NCBI RefSeq assembly: GCF_949987515.2
Contig: NC_082696.1
Span: 64,488,447 to 64,552,446 of the forward strand
Length of the DNA: 64,000 nucleotides
Source of the DNA: Delphinus delphis
Lineage: Eukaryota > Chordata > Mammalia > Artiodactyla > Delphinidae
Reading direction: 5' to 3'
Shown here: in pieces, positions 48,660-61,499 of the stretch
Position numbering within the stretch: the first letter of the stretch is position 1
Layout: every line of letters begins with the position of its first letter
The notes under the pieces: model-generated
What the model was told of the DNA's origin: nothing
Seen by the model: only the letters and a program-made list of their open reading frames with translations
The model's database searches: none
Made by a program: the position numbers and the translations under genes

Positions 48660-50450
48660 TTAAAAAGGTCTTGGGTAGGTCGTGCATCAGCTGATTGTGG
48701 AACAAATGCACACCTTCTCTAGAGAAACTCAACGTTAATGCAGATAAAGTCCAAGAAAAACCAGAAACTCATAATCAAAGATTATAAAACATGCAAGGCA
48801 ATAATTCACTATAAGGGAGAACAAGTAGAAACAACCAACAGAAGTATTAGACTCTGAAACACCACAGATATTGGCAGTATCAAAATAAAAAATAAATAAC
48901 AAATTTAAAGAAATTTTTAAAAGCTTAAAATGTGAGTAGGGACCAAAATACTATTAAAAGCAACCAAACAGATTTGAAAAAGAACTAAATAAAAACTTCA
49001 GAACAATTTTTAAAATAATAATTTCAATTAAAACATTATGAATACATTTACCAATAGGAAATTCAGTGAATGAGAGCACATATGCAAAATATTCTTAGGA
49101 ATGCAATAGAGAGAGATATGAAATAAAAAGTGTTTTTTTTAATAAAACAAAGGCTAGGAAACATAAGCATAGATTAATAAATTCTAATGTGTGAATAATT
49201 AAAGTTCTAGAATTGGATCATAGAATCTCGAAGAGAATATTTAAGGGTAATTGGCAAAGAAATTTTCAGAATTTTTGGTAGCAAGTTCAAAATCAGAAAA
49301 CTCAAAAAAATTAATCAGTATAAATAAAACTTAATGCACCTTTTACATACATTAATACAAATGTAAAACATCAACAAAAAAAAGAGGAAACTATCTTTAA
49401 AACACACAAATAAGAATGGACCATGGGCAGAGAAACAGCATTGAACTATGTAGTGACTTGAAAATAGTAAAAAGGAAAGACTGAAATGGTGAAATATCTT
49501 CTTAAATACGCTGAGGGAAAATCATTTCCACCCAGGATTCTATACCCAATGAAATTGTCTCTCAATAATGAGAGTAAAGATTTTTTCAGAGAGGTAAAAA
49601 CAAAATGTTTTTGTAAAGGTAACAAACCCTTGCTAAAGCAAATTCTAAACCATACAATTTAGGTAGAAGAAAATGACTCTCAATGGAAAAATTATCTTCA
49701 ACTTCATTAGCAACCAGAGCAAACTCTAACACCAAAATAAGATACCGTTTCACGCCCACTAAATTGCCAAATATATAGTATTAATGAAAATGTAGAGCAA
49801 AGAAAATCTTACTACAGTTGGCAAGAGTGTAAGTTGGTCCATCCGTTGTGTGAAAGTTATTACATAGAAAATTTGACAATTCTAAAAGCTAGAGAAATTG
49901 TAGCTGGTATCCTGAGCATGTGTGTTCATGATATATACACACTCATACGTGCATACATATGCTTGGGTATGTGTTCATAGCAGCATTGTTCAAAATAGCA
50001 AAATAATGGAAATAACCCAAAGGTCCATCCAGAATATAACAGATCAATAGAGCCGTACAATAGAACATTATAAAGCAAGGAAGGTGTGAATGAAGTACAC
50101 CATATATGTTAAAATGTCTAAATCGCCAAACTAACATTGCGTAAAGGCAAGTCATACGTGAACGAATGCAATACAATTCCATTGTATGAATTTAAAAAAT
50201 AGGCAAAAGTAAATAATATATCATTTAGTTCTACACAGACCCTAAATCTATGAGGAAGAAAGTGATTAACATAAAGGTCAAGATAGTGGTTATCTCTTGG
50301 GAGAAGAGTATGGTAGTAGGGAGAGTGAAGGATGCAATTATTTAAGCATACATGGTGATTCTAAGTACTAGTAATCTCCATTGCTTAACCTAGGTGGTGA
50401 CTACATATCTATGCTTTTAAGAATTTTTAAATATTCTTTCAAACATACAT
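48660..50450 (+). repeat. HAL1-like (half-L1) LINE, sense, decayed
   Basis: A-rich sense strand with an ORF1-like region (48700-49330) directly followed by 'ccacccaggattctatacc', 'caatgaaattgtctctcaat' and 'agattttttcagagaggtaa', as in HAL1 with no RT domain between. It then runs through 'tcttactacagttggcaaga', 'catagcagcattgttcaaaa' and 'aataacccaaaggtccatcc'. All frames are closed. Confidence 0.65.
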
Positions 50451-51084
50451 ATATGTGACATGTATTGGTGTTTCATATAATAATACCTTTCAAAACAACT
50501 ACAAAAAATAATTGTTGTATGGAAGAATATGTTTCCTCAGGGAAAATCTCAAACGTTTGTTCCACTTTTCACTTGCTTGGAAAAGCCAAAATTCAAAAGC
50601 TGAGCGAGGATAGAATTACTTACCCATAAACGGAATCAAGCAACATCAGTTGCTAAAGAACGTGGTCTTTATGGTTATTGCCTACAAAGAAGAAGGAGCA
50701 GATGAGAAAGACCCATTAATTTCAAACCCTAACTCAAATGAAAGGACAGGTTCTGAGGTGTATTGAAGTAAAACGTCTACTTTGAAGTCTCAAAATCAAA
50801 GCCTCTGTTTCTGAAGCCCCTTCAAGCCTTTTCCAGATTTAAAGCGCCCCTCATACCACCACTTCAACCTTTGGTTATAGCAAAGCAACTCCTTAATACC
50901 TTACTAGGAGGTGCTATAGAGTCAGGCAAAGCCATTATCAGAAAAACAGTCCACAGTCTAATCATAAAATTATATTTGTTGAGTTAAAAATAGAAAATAT
51001 ATTAGATGAAATATCAATAACATGGCTGAAATACTATGGAAACCAGATATCTTAAATCTCTTTGAGGCAATAGCACAGAGTAGT
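50451..51084. other. Unique sequence
   Basis: Nothing recognised. Confidence 0.4.
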
Positions 51085-51275
51085 TACATATCTGGGGCTT
51101 GAAATTAGACTAATTTTATTATTCATAAAGCCCAGCTCAGTACTTAACTAGTCATATATCCTTGGAAAAGCCATTTAATTTTTTAGGTTCATTAATTTTA
51201 AGGATTTTAAGAGATTATGTAGGTAAAATTAGCATGGTGACACATGAAATTGTTCAATGAATCTTAACCATTTGG
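51085..51275 (+). repeat. MIR SINE (diverged)
   Basis: 'ctggggcttgaaattagact', 'ccagctcagtacttaactag', 'atatccttggaaaagccatt', 'taattttttaggttcattaa' and 'attgttcaatgaatctta' follow MIR order. Confidence 0.6.
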
Positions 51276-52339
51276 TTATGTAGCTCCCTCCTTTCATTGT
51301 AATCCTGAGATTCTAGGTACATTGTCTCCTCTAGGGATAAACTGTCCACTCCTTAATGAGAATGTACTTAATCCTTAAGTATTTTTTGTGTTTGTTTGTT
51401 TTTTGTTTTTTTTTGTTTTTTTGCTAATGTTCAATGGATGTTAATGGCACTCAGGGAATCAACCTTCTGTGAGGGAATAGGGGCACCAATTTATAGCAGA
51501 TGCTACAGACTGTTTAGAGACTGAATTTAGCATGTTTGGTTTAGTCTTTACAGTGCTTTTTAAAACTCAGCTTACATTTAAATATTGAGATAGTTTATAT
51601 GTTTTCTTTAAAAATATATAGATTTATTTTCTCTCATAAAATTAGAACGACAGGCTACAATATATCCTTACATTCTCCAATGGCAACAATTGGTTAAAAC
51701 TGGGTAGCAACTACACTTTTACCTGCCTACAGTTCACTGGACGCCCTCTCTCCTGTCTCTCAAAATCTCCATCTGCTCTGGCCAACAGGCAGTACCTACC
51801 TAGTTATTAGAACCAGTTGAATTTAAATCCTGGGGAACTGGGAGGAACAGCAAAAAGAGGCTGGATTCACTATGAAGGAGAGGTCTTTTACAATAAGAAG
51901 GAAACATTAAGATGTAGGTACCCTGGTAGGAAAAAAATTATGGAGTTCAGAAGATCAAATAAGGCAACTCTTAAAAATTAGTATTTTCTTAGGTTACTAA
52001 GTGTGGTAAAAACCACTACTTCCCTCACTCTCTGCATAAGCCTACTTCATCTTAAGCAGTGGCAATTACAGATAACATTTTAAATCTTAAAAAAAGTTTT
52101 CTTATTTTTTTCTAATAGCTTTTATTGCTAATTACTATTTATAGCATTGAATTTTGTTTTCTACAAATGTTCATTGCTAATGTGGATAGTTCACTCTCAT
52201 GTCAAATTAGTAGGCGTATGGGTACATACTTGCTTATAAATCTAAGTGCCACTTACAATCCAATACGTTTCTCCACTTTCATCAAAACCTGCTCTTGGAC
52301 CAGTTTGTTTCATCTCAGTAAATAAAATTTCTACGCTAT
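51276..52339. other. Unique sequence with T/G-rich tract
   Basis: A T-rich (GTTT)n tract occurs at 51386-51422. No element or exon recognised. Confidence 0.4.
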
Positions 52340-52925
52340 TAGTAGCTCAGGCTAAAATCCTTGGTCCTATCCCTGTGTTCTTTCTTTTTCTCACACCCCA
52401 CACCAAAGCTATCAGATCCATTTTGGCTCTGAACCTAAGAGCAACTAACAATCTTCCCTATTTCCAGCTCACTCCAAATCATCAGCATCTCCAACCAACA
52501 TAATGAAATAGTTCAATGACCTAACAGGTCACCCATCATTCAATCTTGCCCCACTAAAGGCAGTAGTTATTTTGTATCACTTCTCTGCTCAGATCGTCTA
52601 ATGGCTTCTTGTCACACACATAATAAAATCCACAGTATTTTTCATGTACTATAAAGCTCTGACCCTGTCCCTTTTCTGTTCTCATTATCAACCCTTCGCC
52701 CATGCTGTTTCCCTAAATCCCTAACCTGCTTTAGTGCTTATATCAACTAATGTATTCCATTTATTTACATGTTTTTATTTTTATTGCCATTAGCCTCCCC
52801 TGCAGTGTAAACTTCATGCAGACGAGATCTTTGTTTTATTAATTTTTAAATTTTGAGTCCCCCAGACTGTGCCTGGCACATATTTGAGGTGCAATGAGTT
52901 ACTTGTCAAGAGAATAAATAAACTT
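52340..52925 (+). repeat. L2 LINE 3' half
   Basis: Collinear L2 landmarks: 'ggctaaaatccttggtccta', 'ctctgctcagatcgtctaat', 'taaaatccacagtatttttc', 'gtaaacttcatgcagacgag', 'ctgtgcctggcacatatttg', ending in 'gagaataaataaac'. The 85-codon plus-strand frame inside it is L2-derived. Confidence 0.78.
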
Positions 52926-53843
52926 ACAAACGAGTTGTCAAGGGAAAATCGTTTCAATTTCACAAATAGTAACAACTGTAGGAACTACTGTTATGGATTT
53001 CTCTATACATTTTTGTCAGTAATTCAATAGATACTAAAGTGAAAAAATGTGTACATCTTAATTTAACCTAAGTTAAATTTAAGTGAGACCGATATCTTGA
53101 TTTTTAAAAAAGAATTCATGAGATGATTGAGGATAAGAGCTTCCATTCCTGGGTCCATGTGTTTAGAAAAATAACAAGTAACTAGCCAGAATGCTAACTT
53201 CTATCTTCTGCTTGGAGTTTGCTAGCCATTCTATTTAGATCAAACAGAGAAAGCCAAGGTAGTATTAGGGGCTTCACATGAATTTGAGCACAAATTAGCC
53301 ACTTTTTCCCTGTCCCTAGAGGAAGGATGTTTGGCTTTTAAGTAAAGGCACCTTGGGGAGGAGGAAGGGGCAGCCCAGAGCCCTTTAGCATTCAAGGTGT
53401 ATTATTGGACCATCAACACACCTCCCACTCAGCAACCAGGGTTGGTTCCTTGGCCCAAGTGGGACACCCAGTTTCCTTCTCTTGAGATTTTAAACAGAGC
53501 TGAAGTATTCCAGATTATTCTAAACTGGCTTCTTGAAATAAGAAGTAAATTGAAAATAGTGGAGTGATTATCTTCTGCTTGTCATAGAGAATGAGAAGCA
53601 AAGGAATTTTTTTGTAGGAAGAAAGGAAGATAAAGTGGGGGGGGTGGATAAAGAGAGAGATAAAGGTAAAAAATAAATTAAAGAACAAATATTGCCCATT
53701 CTCCTGATGATATTCTCCCATACCTACTAAGCATCTGGGATGCATTTCTGTACTTATGTTCTAGGAGACACACCTATAGCCTTAAAATTTTTTTTAATTG
53801 CATCTTTTAAATGTATTTACCTTTCTTGCTTGCTTAAACTATT
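52926..53843. other. Unique sequence
   Basis: Nothing recognised; a G run occurs at about 53636-53644. Confidence 0.4.
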
Positions 53844-53857
53844 GCCACTGGGTTTCT

Positions 53858-53994
53858 TTTTTTTTTTTTTCACACACACACACAGTGTATTTTATTTTTA
53901 CAAGAGATAAATAAACTGACACCAAGCATTGTAATGGATGACCACAACAGAAGCAACAATGATTGCAATTACCGAACACGAAACACACTCATAC
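53858..53994 (-). pseudogene. 5'-truncated retrocopy of an mRNA 3' end (gene unidentified)
   Basis: A perfect 14-bp direct repeat 'gccactgggtttct' (53844-53857 and 53995-54008) flanks a 137-bp insert that starts with a T run. On the minus strand it is a 3' UTR-like segment with AATAAA (within 'gtaaaaataaaatacac'), then (GT)n and a poly-A tail. This is the structure of L1-mediated retroposition of a polyadenylated transcript. Only the last ~120 nt were copied, so no coding part is available to name the parent. It could instead be an unfamiliar SINE, but no tRNA- or 7SL-like head is seen. Confidence 0.8.
53871..53884. repeat. (CA)7 microsatellite
   Basis: CA run adjacent to the poly-T of the retrocopy. 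Confidence 0.9.
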
Positions 53995-54008
53995 GCCACT
54001 GGGTTTCT

Positions 54009-57000
54009 ATTACTTGAAAATTCTTGATTAGCATGTGGGAATCCAAATGAATACCAAACTCCATTTAGCACATCTTCCTTTAGCCAACCATGTATGCCTA
54101 ATTATTAAATTAAAATAATTTGATTGCTCGCTTACTATACCCTCTGCTGTATATAAAACCGAAAGAATAAAATATATTCTCTGTCTTCCAAAAAAATTGC
54201 TAGGAAGAGAAGTTCTACCTGCCCATCTAGAATGTTGACTAGCAGAGTAAAGTCATGTCTGAGTTTCAAATGAGAGGTGCAAATAATGAGTGGAAAAAAA
54301 AAAGCTCTGGTTTTATGTAAAAGTGTTGCTTGCAAACATAGTTGGACTGTTTTTTCACTGTGCCACAGGACAGAAAATTTGAACATACACTATATGAGAT
54401 TCAAATTCTCTGGAAGTACATTTTGGGTGTTTGGTTATAGAGTACCTACCTGTTAACATAATTTATTCTGGTTGGAAAGCCAATCTTTAGGCTAAAAAAA
54501 AAACAGAAGTAAAAGCTGCCGTTCAACTGAGCAGCCAACGTCTCCAGAGAACCACAATCTATGAAGTGTGGGTTGGGCTTGTCAAAAACATTAAGGATTT
54601 TGAATGCTTTTATTTCTAAATTTTTATTCTTCCAGTGCCCAGTTTTAATGCAAAAATTTTAAATTTGCTTCCGATTGCTTAATCTGACATTTTAAGACAA
54701 ATTATCCTGTTTCCTTACATCACATAGTCAGAAATTAGACTTGTGAAACAAATTATCGCCTCCTCTTAATTGCTTTGCAATCTAAAAAAGTGAAAAAGAA
54801 AAAAGAGAGAGAGAGAGAAATATCACTGTCTTACCTATCACATGAACTGGGTTTTATTTAAGTAGAATCCAGTGAAAATTTCCCTATTTTATAATATGCC
54901 TAATGAACAAAATCCATGTTTGCCTAAGGGATAAAGAAATTTGACATTTAAAAAATATTATTCAGGCTACATACCTCCGTCAGCTGCCCATAAACAACAA
55001 ATAAAATAACTGATATTCACAAAATATAAAAGGATGATACATAAATATATATTTCTTATTTTTTCTTAGAAGCAATCTGTAATTCTGGAATTGGGACAGT
55101 CTACTGATCTAACAGGTATCTGTATCATGTGACATCATGGCCTCATTTGCAAGCAGTGCTTCCCTGTGGAGTCTAGAATAATAATAATAATAATAATGGG
55201 AATGAGAGGACTTGAAGAGCTTATGCAATAGCCACATGGGGCTTGAGAGCCTTTGAATAAGTACCATTACTCCCTAGGGATTCTGAGACTGTGGGGATAC
55301 CCAGCCCTTAATAATAAAAAATATCTTATTTTTTTAAGTGAGATCATGGAAAAGAGCCTAGAATCTCTTAATCCATCATAAGCAAAAAGCTCTGTAAAAG
55401 TTTTATTTGTTAACAAATTGTCTGGGCAAAGTAAGTATCATATCTTCTAAATACTGTATCATCTGGTGAGAAGGGTATCAGCTCTGGCAGCTCCTACTCT
55501 GCACCTCTAGAACCCAGATTGTGTCCATGGCTGCCCCGGTAATGGGAATTATAAGTTCATTTTCTCTTCCATACCTGCGGAAGCCCTGGAATCAAGGGAT
55601 CATGAGTTCTCCAAGTTTCTAGGCCATCCTTGGACAGCAGAGTCTCCCCGAAACTCAAGCAGATTTTGTCCCTGAGTCCAGAAGGATGTGGACAATGAAT
55701 TTTAACACAAGTCTGGCCAACACACAATGAACCTTAGGAAGTCTGTTTCATCAATGGCTGAGCTACTTAAGAACAAGAAAATCAAACAGTTTCCAACAAT
55801 TGAAAGAACCATAATCCCTGCAACTGAGAAATAATGTCGACTGACTAGACTTCATCATGATTCGTATCCATCTGCCAAGTGTTTGAACCAGCTGTCCAGA
55901 GCAAGGCAGGCGGGCTGTCTGTGCAAGACGCCTGCCTCTTCCAGGGATGCTGGTCTTCCCAGAGCCAGAGTTAGCCCCTGCAACCATAATGGCAGGAAGC
56001 CACAGTGCTGGAATGACAGCTGCAGTAACATAAAGTGTCTGATTGCACTCCGGGAAGAACAGTGCTTCCTTGTTCTTAATGACACCAGATGGCCCAGCCC
56101 GCCCAGGGACACTCAGGATGCTGGGTTTGAACATGTGATGACCTTATGAGGAAAACTTGGAGAAGAGAGAAGATTGAGAGTGCTTGGGGGAATCTGGAGA
56201 GAGCCTTCTTGGTGGAACAAGGGGGAAAAGTGGGTTTTCCCGATTGTGGAGATGAGATTTCTAACCCAAGTTTTCTTTAGTTTTGGAGCTCTTTCAATTC
56301 TTCCACATGGTTCATTTGTTTATTAATATGAATTTGGAACAAATTAAAATACATATTAGTGTGAGGGGTAGTGAATAACAATGACAAAACACACACAGAC
56401 AGGCAGGGATTGTACATACATCTTTAACAAAACTGGGAAATTCTTAAGGTAAAAATATTGTAGAATAAGAGATGGATTTTCGAAGAGAAAACTCCAGGTC
56501 TGTGCCACAAAAATCTAGTATCCAGAAATATTATTCAGTGGAATATGTAGTTTCTTTTTCTCTCTCTCTTTTAAACTATTTGGTTCCTCCTTCTGCCCCA
56601 GAGCATATTATCAGATTTTTTTAAAGGAACACACACACACAAATAAAACACTGTTTTCCAGTATTTGGGCACATGGGGATTTTAAAACCTGCCTGAGAGT
56701 TAATCCACTCTATACCAGATGGTTTCACGATTAACTTTGAATTCCCCTTTTAAACCTATTAGTGAATTAAAGGACAATGTAAATGATCATTGCTTATGAA
56801 AGTTCAATGAGAAACATTCACTCACCCAACCACTCTCTACCATGACACATATGTGAAATGACAGTGCTCCCAAAACCCTAAGGTAGTCCTCCTGTGCATT
56901 CCATTTGGCAGTGCTTGTTACTAGATTAAAGATTTTAAATGGGATAGTAAAAAAATGTCATGTTTTAATATCTGGTGGGTAAAGTGCCCAATAACACTGT

Positions 57001-58482
57001 TTCCTTTTTAGTCACATTTTCATGGTGGGTGCTTGATGGATGTGTGCAGGGAGAATTGACCCTTATCTCATTATCATACCTCCTATATTGCCCACAACAA
57101 ACATTATTATAAATGGGGAGAGTTTTGCAGCAACACATTAATAGCAATGAAAATGTTAACAAGCTACCCTCAGTGAATGGAGATTTTTTTTTTGTCTTCC
57201 TTGGCTTCTTTTTGGCCAAATTCTAATTTGGAATATTGTGGAGAGAAAAAGAAGAAAAGTCAGATCTGGGGAATAATCTTGACTTGGAAGGTAATCTTCT
57301 GTCATAATATATTATGAAAGCACACACATGGATGGTTTCATAATTATAGCATTCAGAGCTATAAATGCCAGACTGAAGATTGCAAATCCACTTTCATTAT
57401 AACCACTTGTTTTCAGTCACTGATAATGTTTGAAAAATTGTCCTTGGAACTAAAATTCTTACAATGTAACAAAAAAAAAGGAAGGAATGAACAGTTGATG
57501 TGTCAAAATGGGAGTAAAGGAGTGGAAGAAGTTGAGGAGTAAATGTTTATTAATAATATCTTCACTGAATAGGAACATTTACTCCCTATGATTCCACCTG
57601 AAAACTTCCAGTGTAGGCTGGGACCATTCAGTGACAGCATCAAGCCCACCTTCTGAAAAATTCATGAACGCAGTCTGCTATCAAGAAGACAGGTGTAATT
57701 TTCTTCTGAATTGTTTGTTGTTTAAGCAGTATATATGTATCAGATAATTCTTAAACTTCCACTCCATTTTCTCAATAGTCATTTAAATGGTAAAAGTCAA
57801 ATCATTACAAGCCTGAATTAAAAAAATATTCTAAACTTTCACAGCAATACATGTAGTCATGTAAGATAAAACTTTTAATTTTAATATTTTAGTCCTCTGT
57901 CTTGAAAGATTCAAAGAGTGATTATTAGAATGTGACACACATTTTGATAATCAGCATATACATGAATGAAAAATGGCTTTCAGAGGCATTGGAAAAGGTG
58001 TAAAATTTAAGGAGATAAAGATGTAAAATGTAAAGTGCTGGAAAGTATTCACATAGAGTTTCCTTTGAGTTTATAAAAGCTTCTTTGCAATTTCTTTGAA
58101 TGTTTTTTCAAATCTTCCTAGTATATCTTTGTGTGGAAAAAGTGGCAAAACATATTACAATTTTGTTGAGAAGATACAGTGTAATCATTAGATAGTCAAT
58201 GCAACTTGAACCAAACTCCACTGTCTTCAGGTAAAATTAGAAATGGAATTAAATTTTCTTCTAAACACTGAAATAGAAAACTTGGGTTGGGAGATTTGGC
58301 AAATATTGGTCTGTAGAGTTTTTTTGTATAAATTGATTGTTTTAGGCAAAAAGCTTATTCCTTCAATGAAATTTTTGAAATGTCTGTTCTATCCATTCCA
58401 GTTTGAAAGGGTAGACAACAGATGTTTCCTCTGATTTTTATATTTCTCAATTGATATTAGACTATTTAAGACTAATATATCT
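54009..58482. other. AT-rich unique sequence; GC-richer interval at 55.5-56.2 kb
   Basis: No element assigned over 4.5 kb, the longest repeat-poor stretch. 55480-56250 is visibly more GC-rich and carries overlapping 85-123-codon frames on both strands, none with a recognised motif. Small (AG)n at 54806-54820, (AAT)n at 55177-55197 and (CA)n near 56631-56641. Confidence 0.4.
55177..55197. repeat. (AAT)7 microsatellite
   Basis: Uninterrupted AAT units ending before 'gggaatgag'. Confidence 0.9.
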
Positions 58483-58845
58483 TAGTCCATTCAGGCTGGT
58501 ATAATAAAATACCACAGACTGGGGCTTATAAACAACAGAAATTTATTTCTCACAGTCCCAGAGGTAGGTTGAAAGTTCAAGATCAGGGTGCCAACATGGT
58601 TAGATCCTTGTGAAGGCCCTCTTCTGGGTTGCAGACTGCTGAGTTCCTGCTGTGTCCTCACACAGCTGAAGGGGTGAGGGATCTCTCTGGGACCTGTTTT
58701 ATAAGGCCACTAATCCTATTTGTGAGGACTCCACCTTCATGAACTAATCACCCCCCAAAGGCCCCACCTAATACCATCACCTTGGGCATTAGGTCCTTAA
58801 CAAATGAATTTTGAGGGGATGCAAATATGTAATCTATAGCAACTA
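58483..58845 (-). mobile_element. MaLR-type (MST/MLT-like) solo LTR, antisense
   Basis: Antisense order: 'tccattcaggctggtataat', 'cttataaacaacagaaattt', 'atttctcacagtcccagagg', 'tgctgtgtcctcacacagct', 'ccaaaggccccacctaatac', 'caaatgaattttgagggg', 'tctatagcaacta'. The sense strand carries the AATAAATTTCTGTTGTTTAT terminal signal. No internal region. Closely analogous in layout to the element at 11080-11465 but a different copy. Confidence 0.62.
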
Positions 58846-59829
58846 ATGTGCATTCTTACAATACTTAATATATCTGTGAATCTTTAATACTGGAAATTCT
58901 TTTTATCATATACAGAAGATTATTTTTTGCATACTTATTTTGTATCAAGGAAGTTCACATGCATCATTTTATTTAGAGTTTTCAATATCTTGGTAAAAAA
59001 CACATCCAACACACCATCTCAAAATCTTTCACTTTCAAGTACTAATTCAGACTCCACTCAACTCCTATTTCACACTCTCATGACCATTTCCTCAACATAA
59101 TCATCATCTGGAAACATTCTTTCTCTGAAATATTAAATGCTATATATTCCATTCTTTCTCCAGAATTTTTTTATCTTTCAATCCCTTATTATCACTGCAC
59201 ATCTTCTGCCTAAAGAAGATCTTCAGTCCTTCAATTTTCTTTTCTCTCTCAGTCTATCAATATTTCTCATTTGGCTTCCATTCATCTTCAAACTAGAATC
59301 TGTATGGCATCCCCATAACCATTTTCCTGCCAGTATACTTAACGCGCTTGCTTCCGTGATTCCTCACTGGTCCTGCAGTCAAGATCTAGAACCTAGAATT
59401 CAGCTACCTACCTTTCCACTCCTACAGCTGAACTGCAGAATGTCATAGTACAAAATTTTATGATCTGTCAAGTTGTCACTAGCAATATGGGATCCATGGT
59501 CCTGGTTGGGTCCTCTTTTGCTTTGAATTCTTCAGACTTCATGCTGGACAGTCTCACCTCCCTTTTCCCAGAGGAAATAGTCCAAACATCCGTATTTCTC
59601 CATCACCAAATTTTTCCATCACTGCTGTCCCAAATCTTCTTCCCTATGGCTTAGCACTTGCTCTTATCTTTGGTAGCATTAAGAAAATTTAAGCTATTAC
59701 AGATAAGTTCTTTCAAATACAAAACTACAAAGTCTTATCCACACAATAGCAACCATACTTCTTTTCTATGAGTCGCAGAGAAAAAGAAGTCTGTCCTATA
59801 ACTCAAGGGTGAATCCTTACTGTGTGAGC
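58846..59829. other. C/T-rich sequence, possibly old LINE
   Basis: Pyrimidine-rich plus strand; possibly the 5' continuation of the L2-like stretch downstream, but no clear landmark. Frames at 59137-59448 and 59460-59654 show no domain. Confidence 0.35.
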
Positions 59830-60900
59830 CAAATGTTACCTTCATGGTCTCTTGTTGGCCTTGTTTTATCACCTTTTCACTTAAGTAATTTCAATCCCTA
59901 TTCCTTTTTCTCCATTAGTATTAGCTCTTTTTCCCTCAGTGTATAAGCAGGGAAGTATTTCTATCATTTCTATTAATTTCTGATTTTTAAATCAAGCTCT
60001 TTGAGTACTTCTCATTTACTTTTTCAACACACATTCGTCTTGCACTCATGAATATCTGTCATTCCAGTGACACATCTCATAATGAAATCATCAACGACAG
60101 ACCAAAATTAGTGGCTATTTCCCATTCTTTCTCTTAGTTAACTACCTGTGACTTTAACTACTCCTTCTTATTCAAAGTTTGTTCCTGCCTCTAAGTTTTG
60201 AAACTGGCCAATTCTGACTCCCTGTTTTCTTCTATGATTACTACTTTGATTATTACTATTATTTGATTACTACTTCAAATGTTATCACCCTTAGAATCTT
60301 CTTCTTATGCCTATACATTCAAAGTGTCTCCAGGATTCTGTACTGGACTCTCCTGACTATATCATATTAAAAGTAATCTCCTTTATTAGTATAGTTTTTA
60401 ATTTCCACTAATATTCTGTGATCATCAAGTATATATCTTAAAATAAGAGCTGAGCTCCAGGCTTTTTCACCTAAATACTCATAGAAACTTCAAGAGTTTT
60501 TGAAGTTTCAAGAGTATTTTTCCAAGTGGCAAAATTCACTAAGGAGTAACTGAACTCTTTGCATTCTCTCCCTCTAATAACTATTATCAATAAATCAATA
60601 TATGCTCTTCCTTTTCAATTCCTTATTTATCTAGATTGAGGGCACAAGAGAACTTCCGGTGAGAAGTAGCCTTGGATTCTTCATTTGTGTTCCCGACTGC
60701 AAATTAATTATTAAATAAGTAATCTCTTAATATCTATTGAATGTCTCATGTATTTGATAATCAACTGCTACTTCTTCATTTTAGGCTTCAACATCTCTCA
60801 CCTTAACTATTGAAATAACATCATACTTTATGTTTTGTCTTTGCACCCTTTCTCCTAATTCATTCTCCGCATGACCAAGAGAGTTGAAATGTCTTAGTTC
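59830..60900 (+). repeat. L2-like LINE, sense (tentative)
   Basis: 'ccaggattctgtactggact' and 'taagagctgagctccaggct' fall in the order of the L2 ORF ('aaggttctgtcctaggccc', 'ctcctgagctccagaccc'). The rest is too diverged to align by eye. A small hairpin (10-bp perfect arms at 60484-60493 and 60500-60509) lies within it. Confidence 0.42.
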
Positions 60901-61443
60901 GTTAAAAGAAAAGGCACTTTAATTAGTGAATAGAGTAAAAAAAAACTTTAAACAATGTAAAAGAACATATAATGAAAAACTTAAATCTCCCTCCTGCTTT
61001 ACTCCAGGCTCACACTTCCAAAATAATATTTTTTAACAACCAGATAAAACCAGATATAAATAAAATGTACATATCTTCCTATTGATTTAGTGTTTTAGGA
61101 CATATACATTAGCTCTCCACTTGTATAAATGAGAGAAGTAGAAAAATTACACTACTTACCAATTTTTTCCCACTTTCAACTCCTGATTTTTGTTATTTTT
61201 AACTCTTCTAAGTGTTGTCTCTAAATATGTAAGTAATATGCTTATACTTTAATTTATTGATTCATTAACTTAGTTTTAGTTACATCAACTTGTGAGTCTT
61301 GGCTTAAAGTCCCTGCTACCAGTCATAAGAAAATTGGCCTCTGCTCTTCTCTCCACTTTGGTTTTTCCTTGTATTTTCTCACCTCAGTCACCTTTATTTT
61401 AAATATTCTCAGAGCTATTCTGATTTGATTTCTTTTCTATGAC

Positions 61444-61499
61444 TACCATCCATTATTTTATGCTTTTTCTCTTGGTTCTTTATAAAATAATGGATGGTA
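61444..61499. repeat. Perfect 18-bp inverted repeat, 20-base spacer
   Basis: 'taccatccattattttat' at 61444-61461 is the exact reverse complement of 61482-61499. Spacer 61462-61481 is T-rich. No transposon family or target duplication was seen. Confidence 0.92.

Noticed and set aside
55763..56149. 123-codon minus and 88-codon plus frames as genes
   Set aside because: No recognisable domain, no splice context, and mutual overlap; kept only as a composition anomaly.
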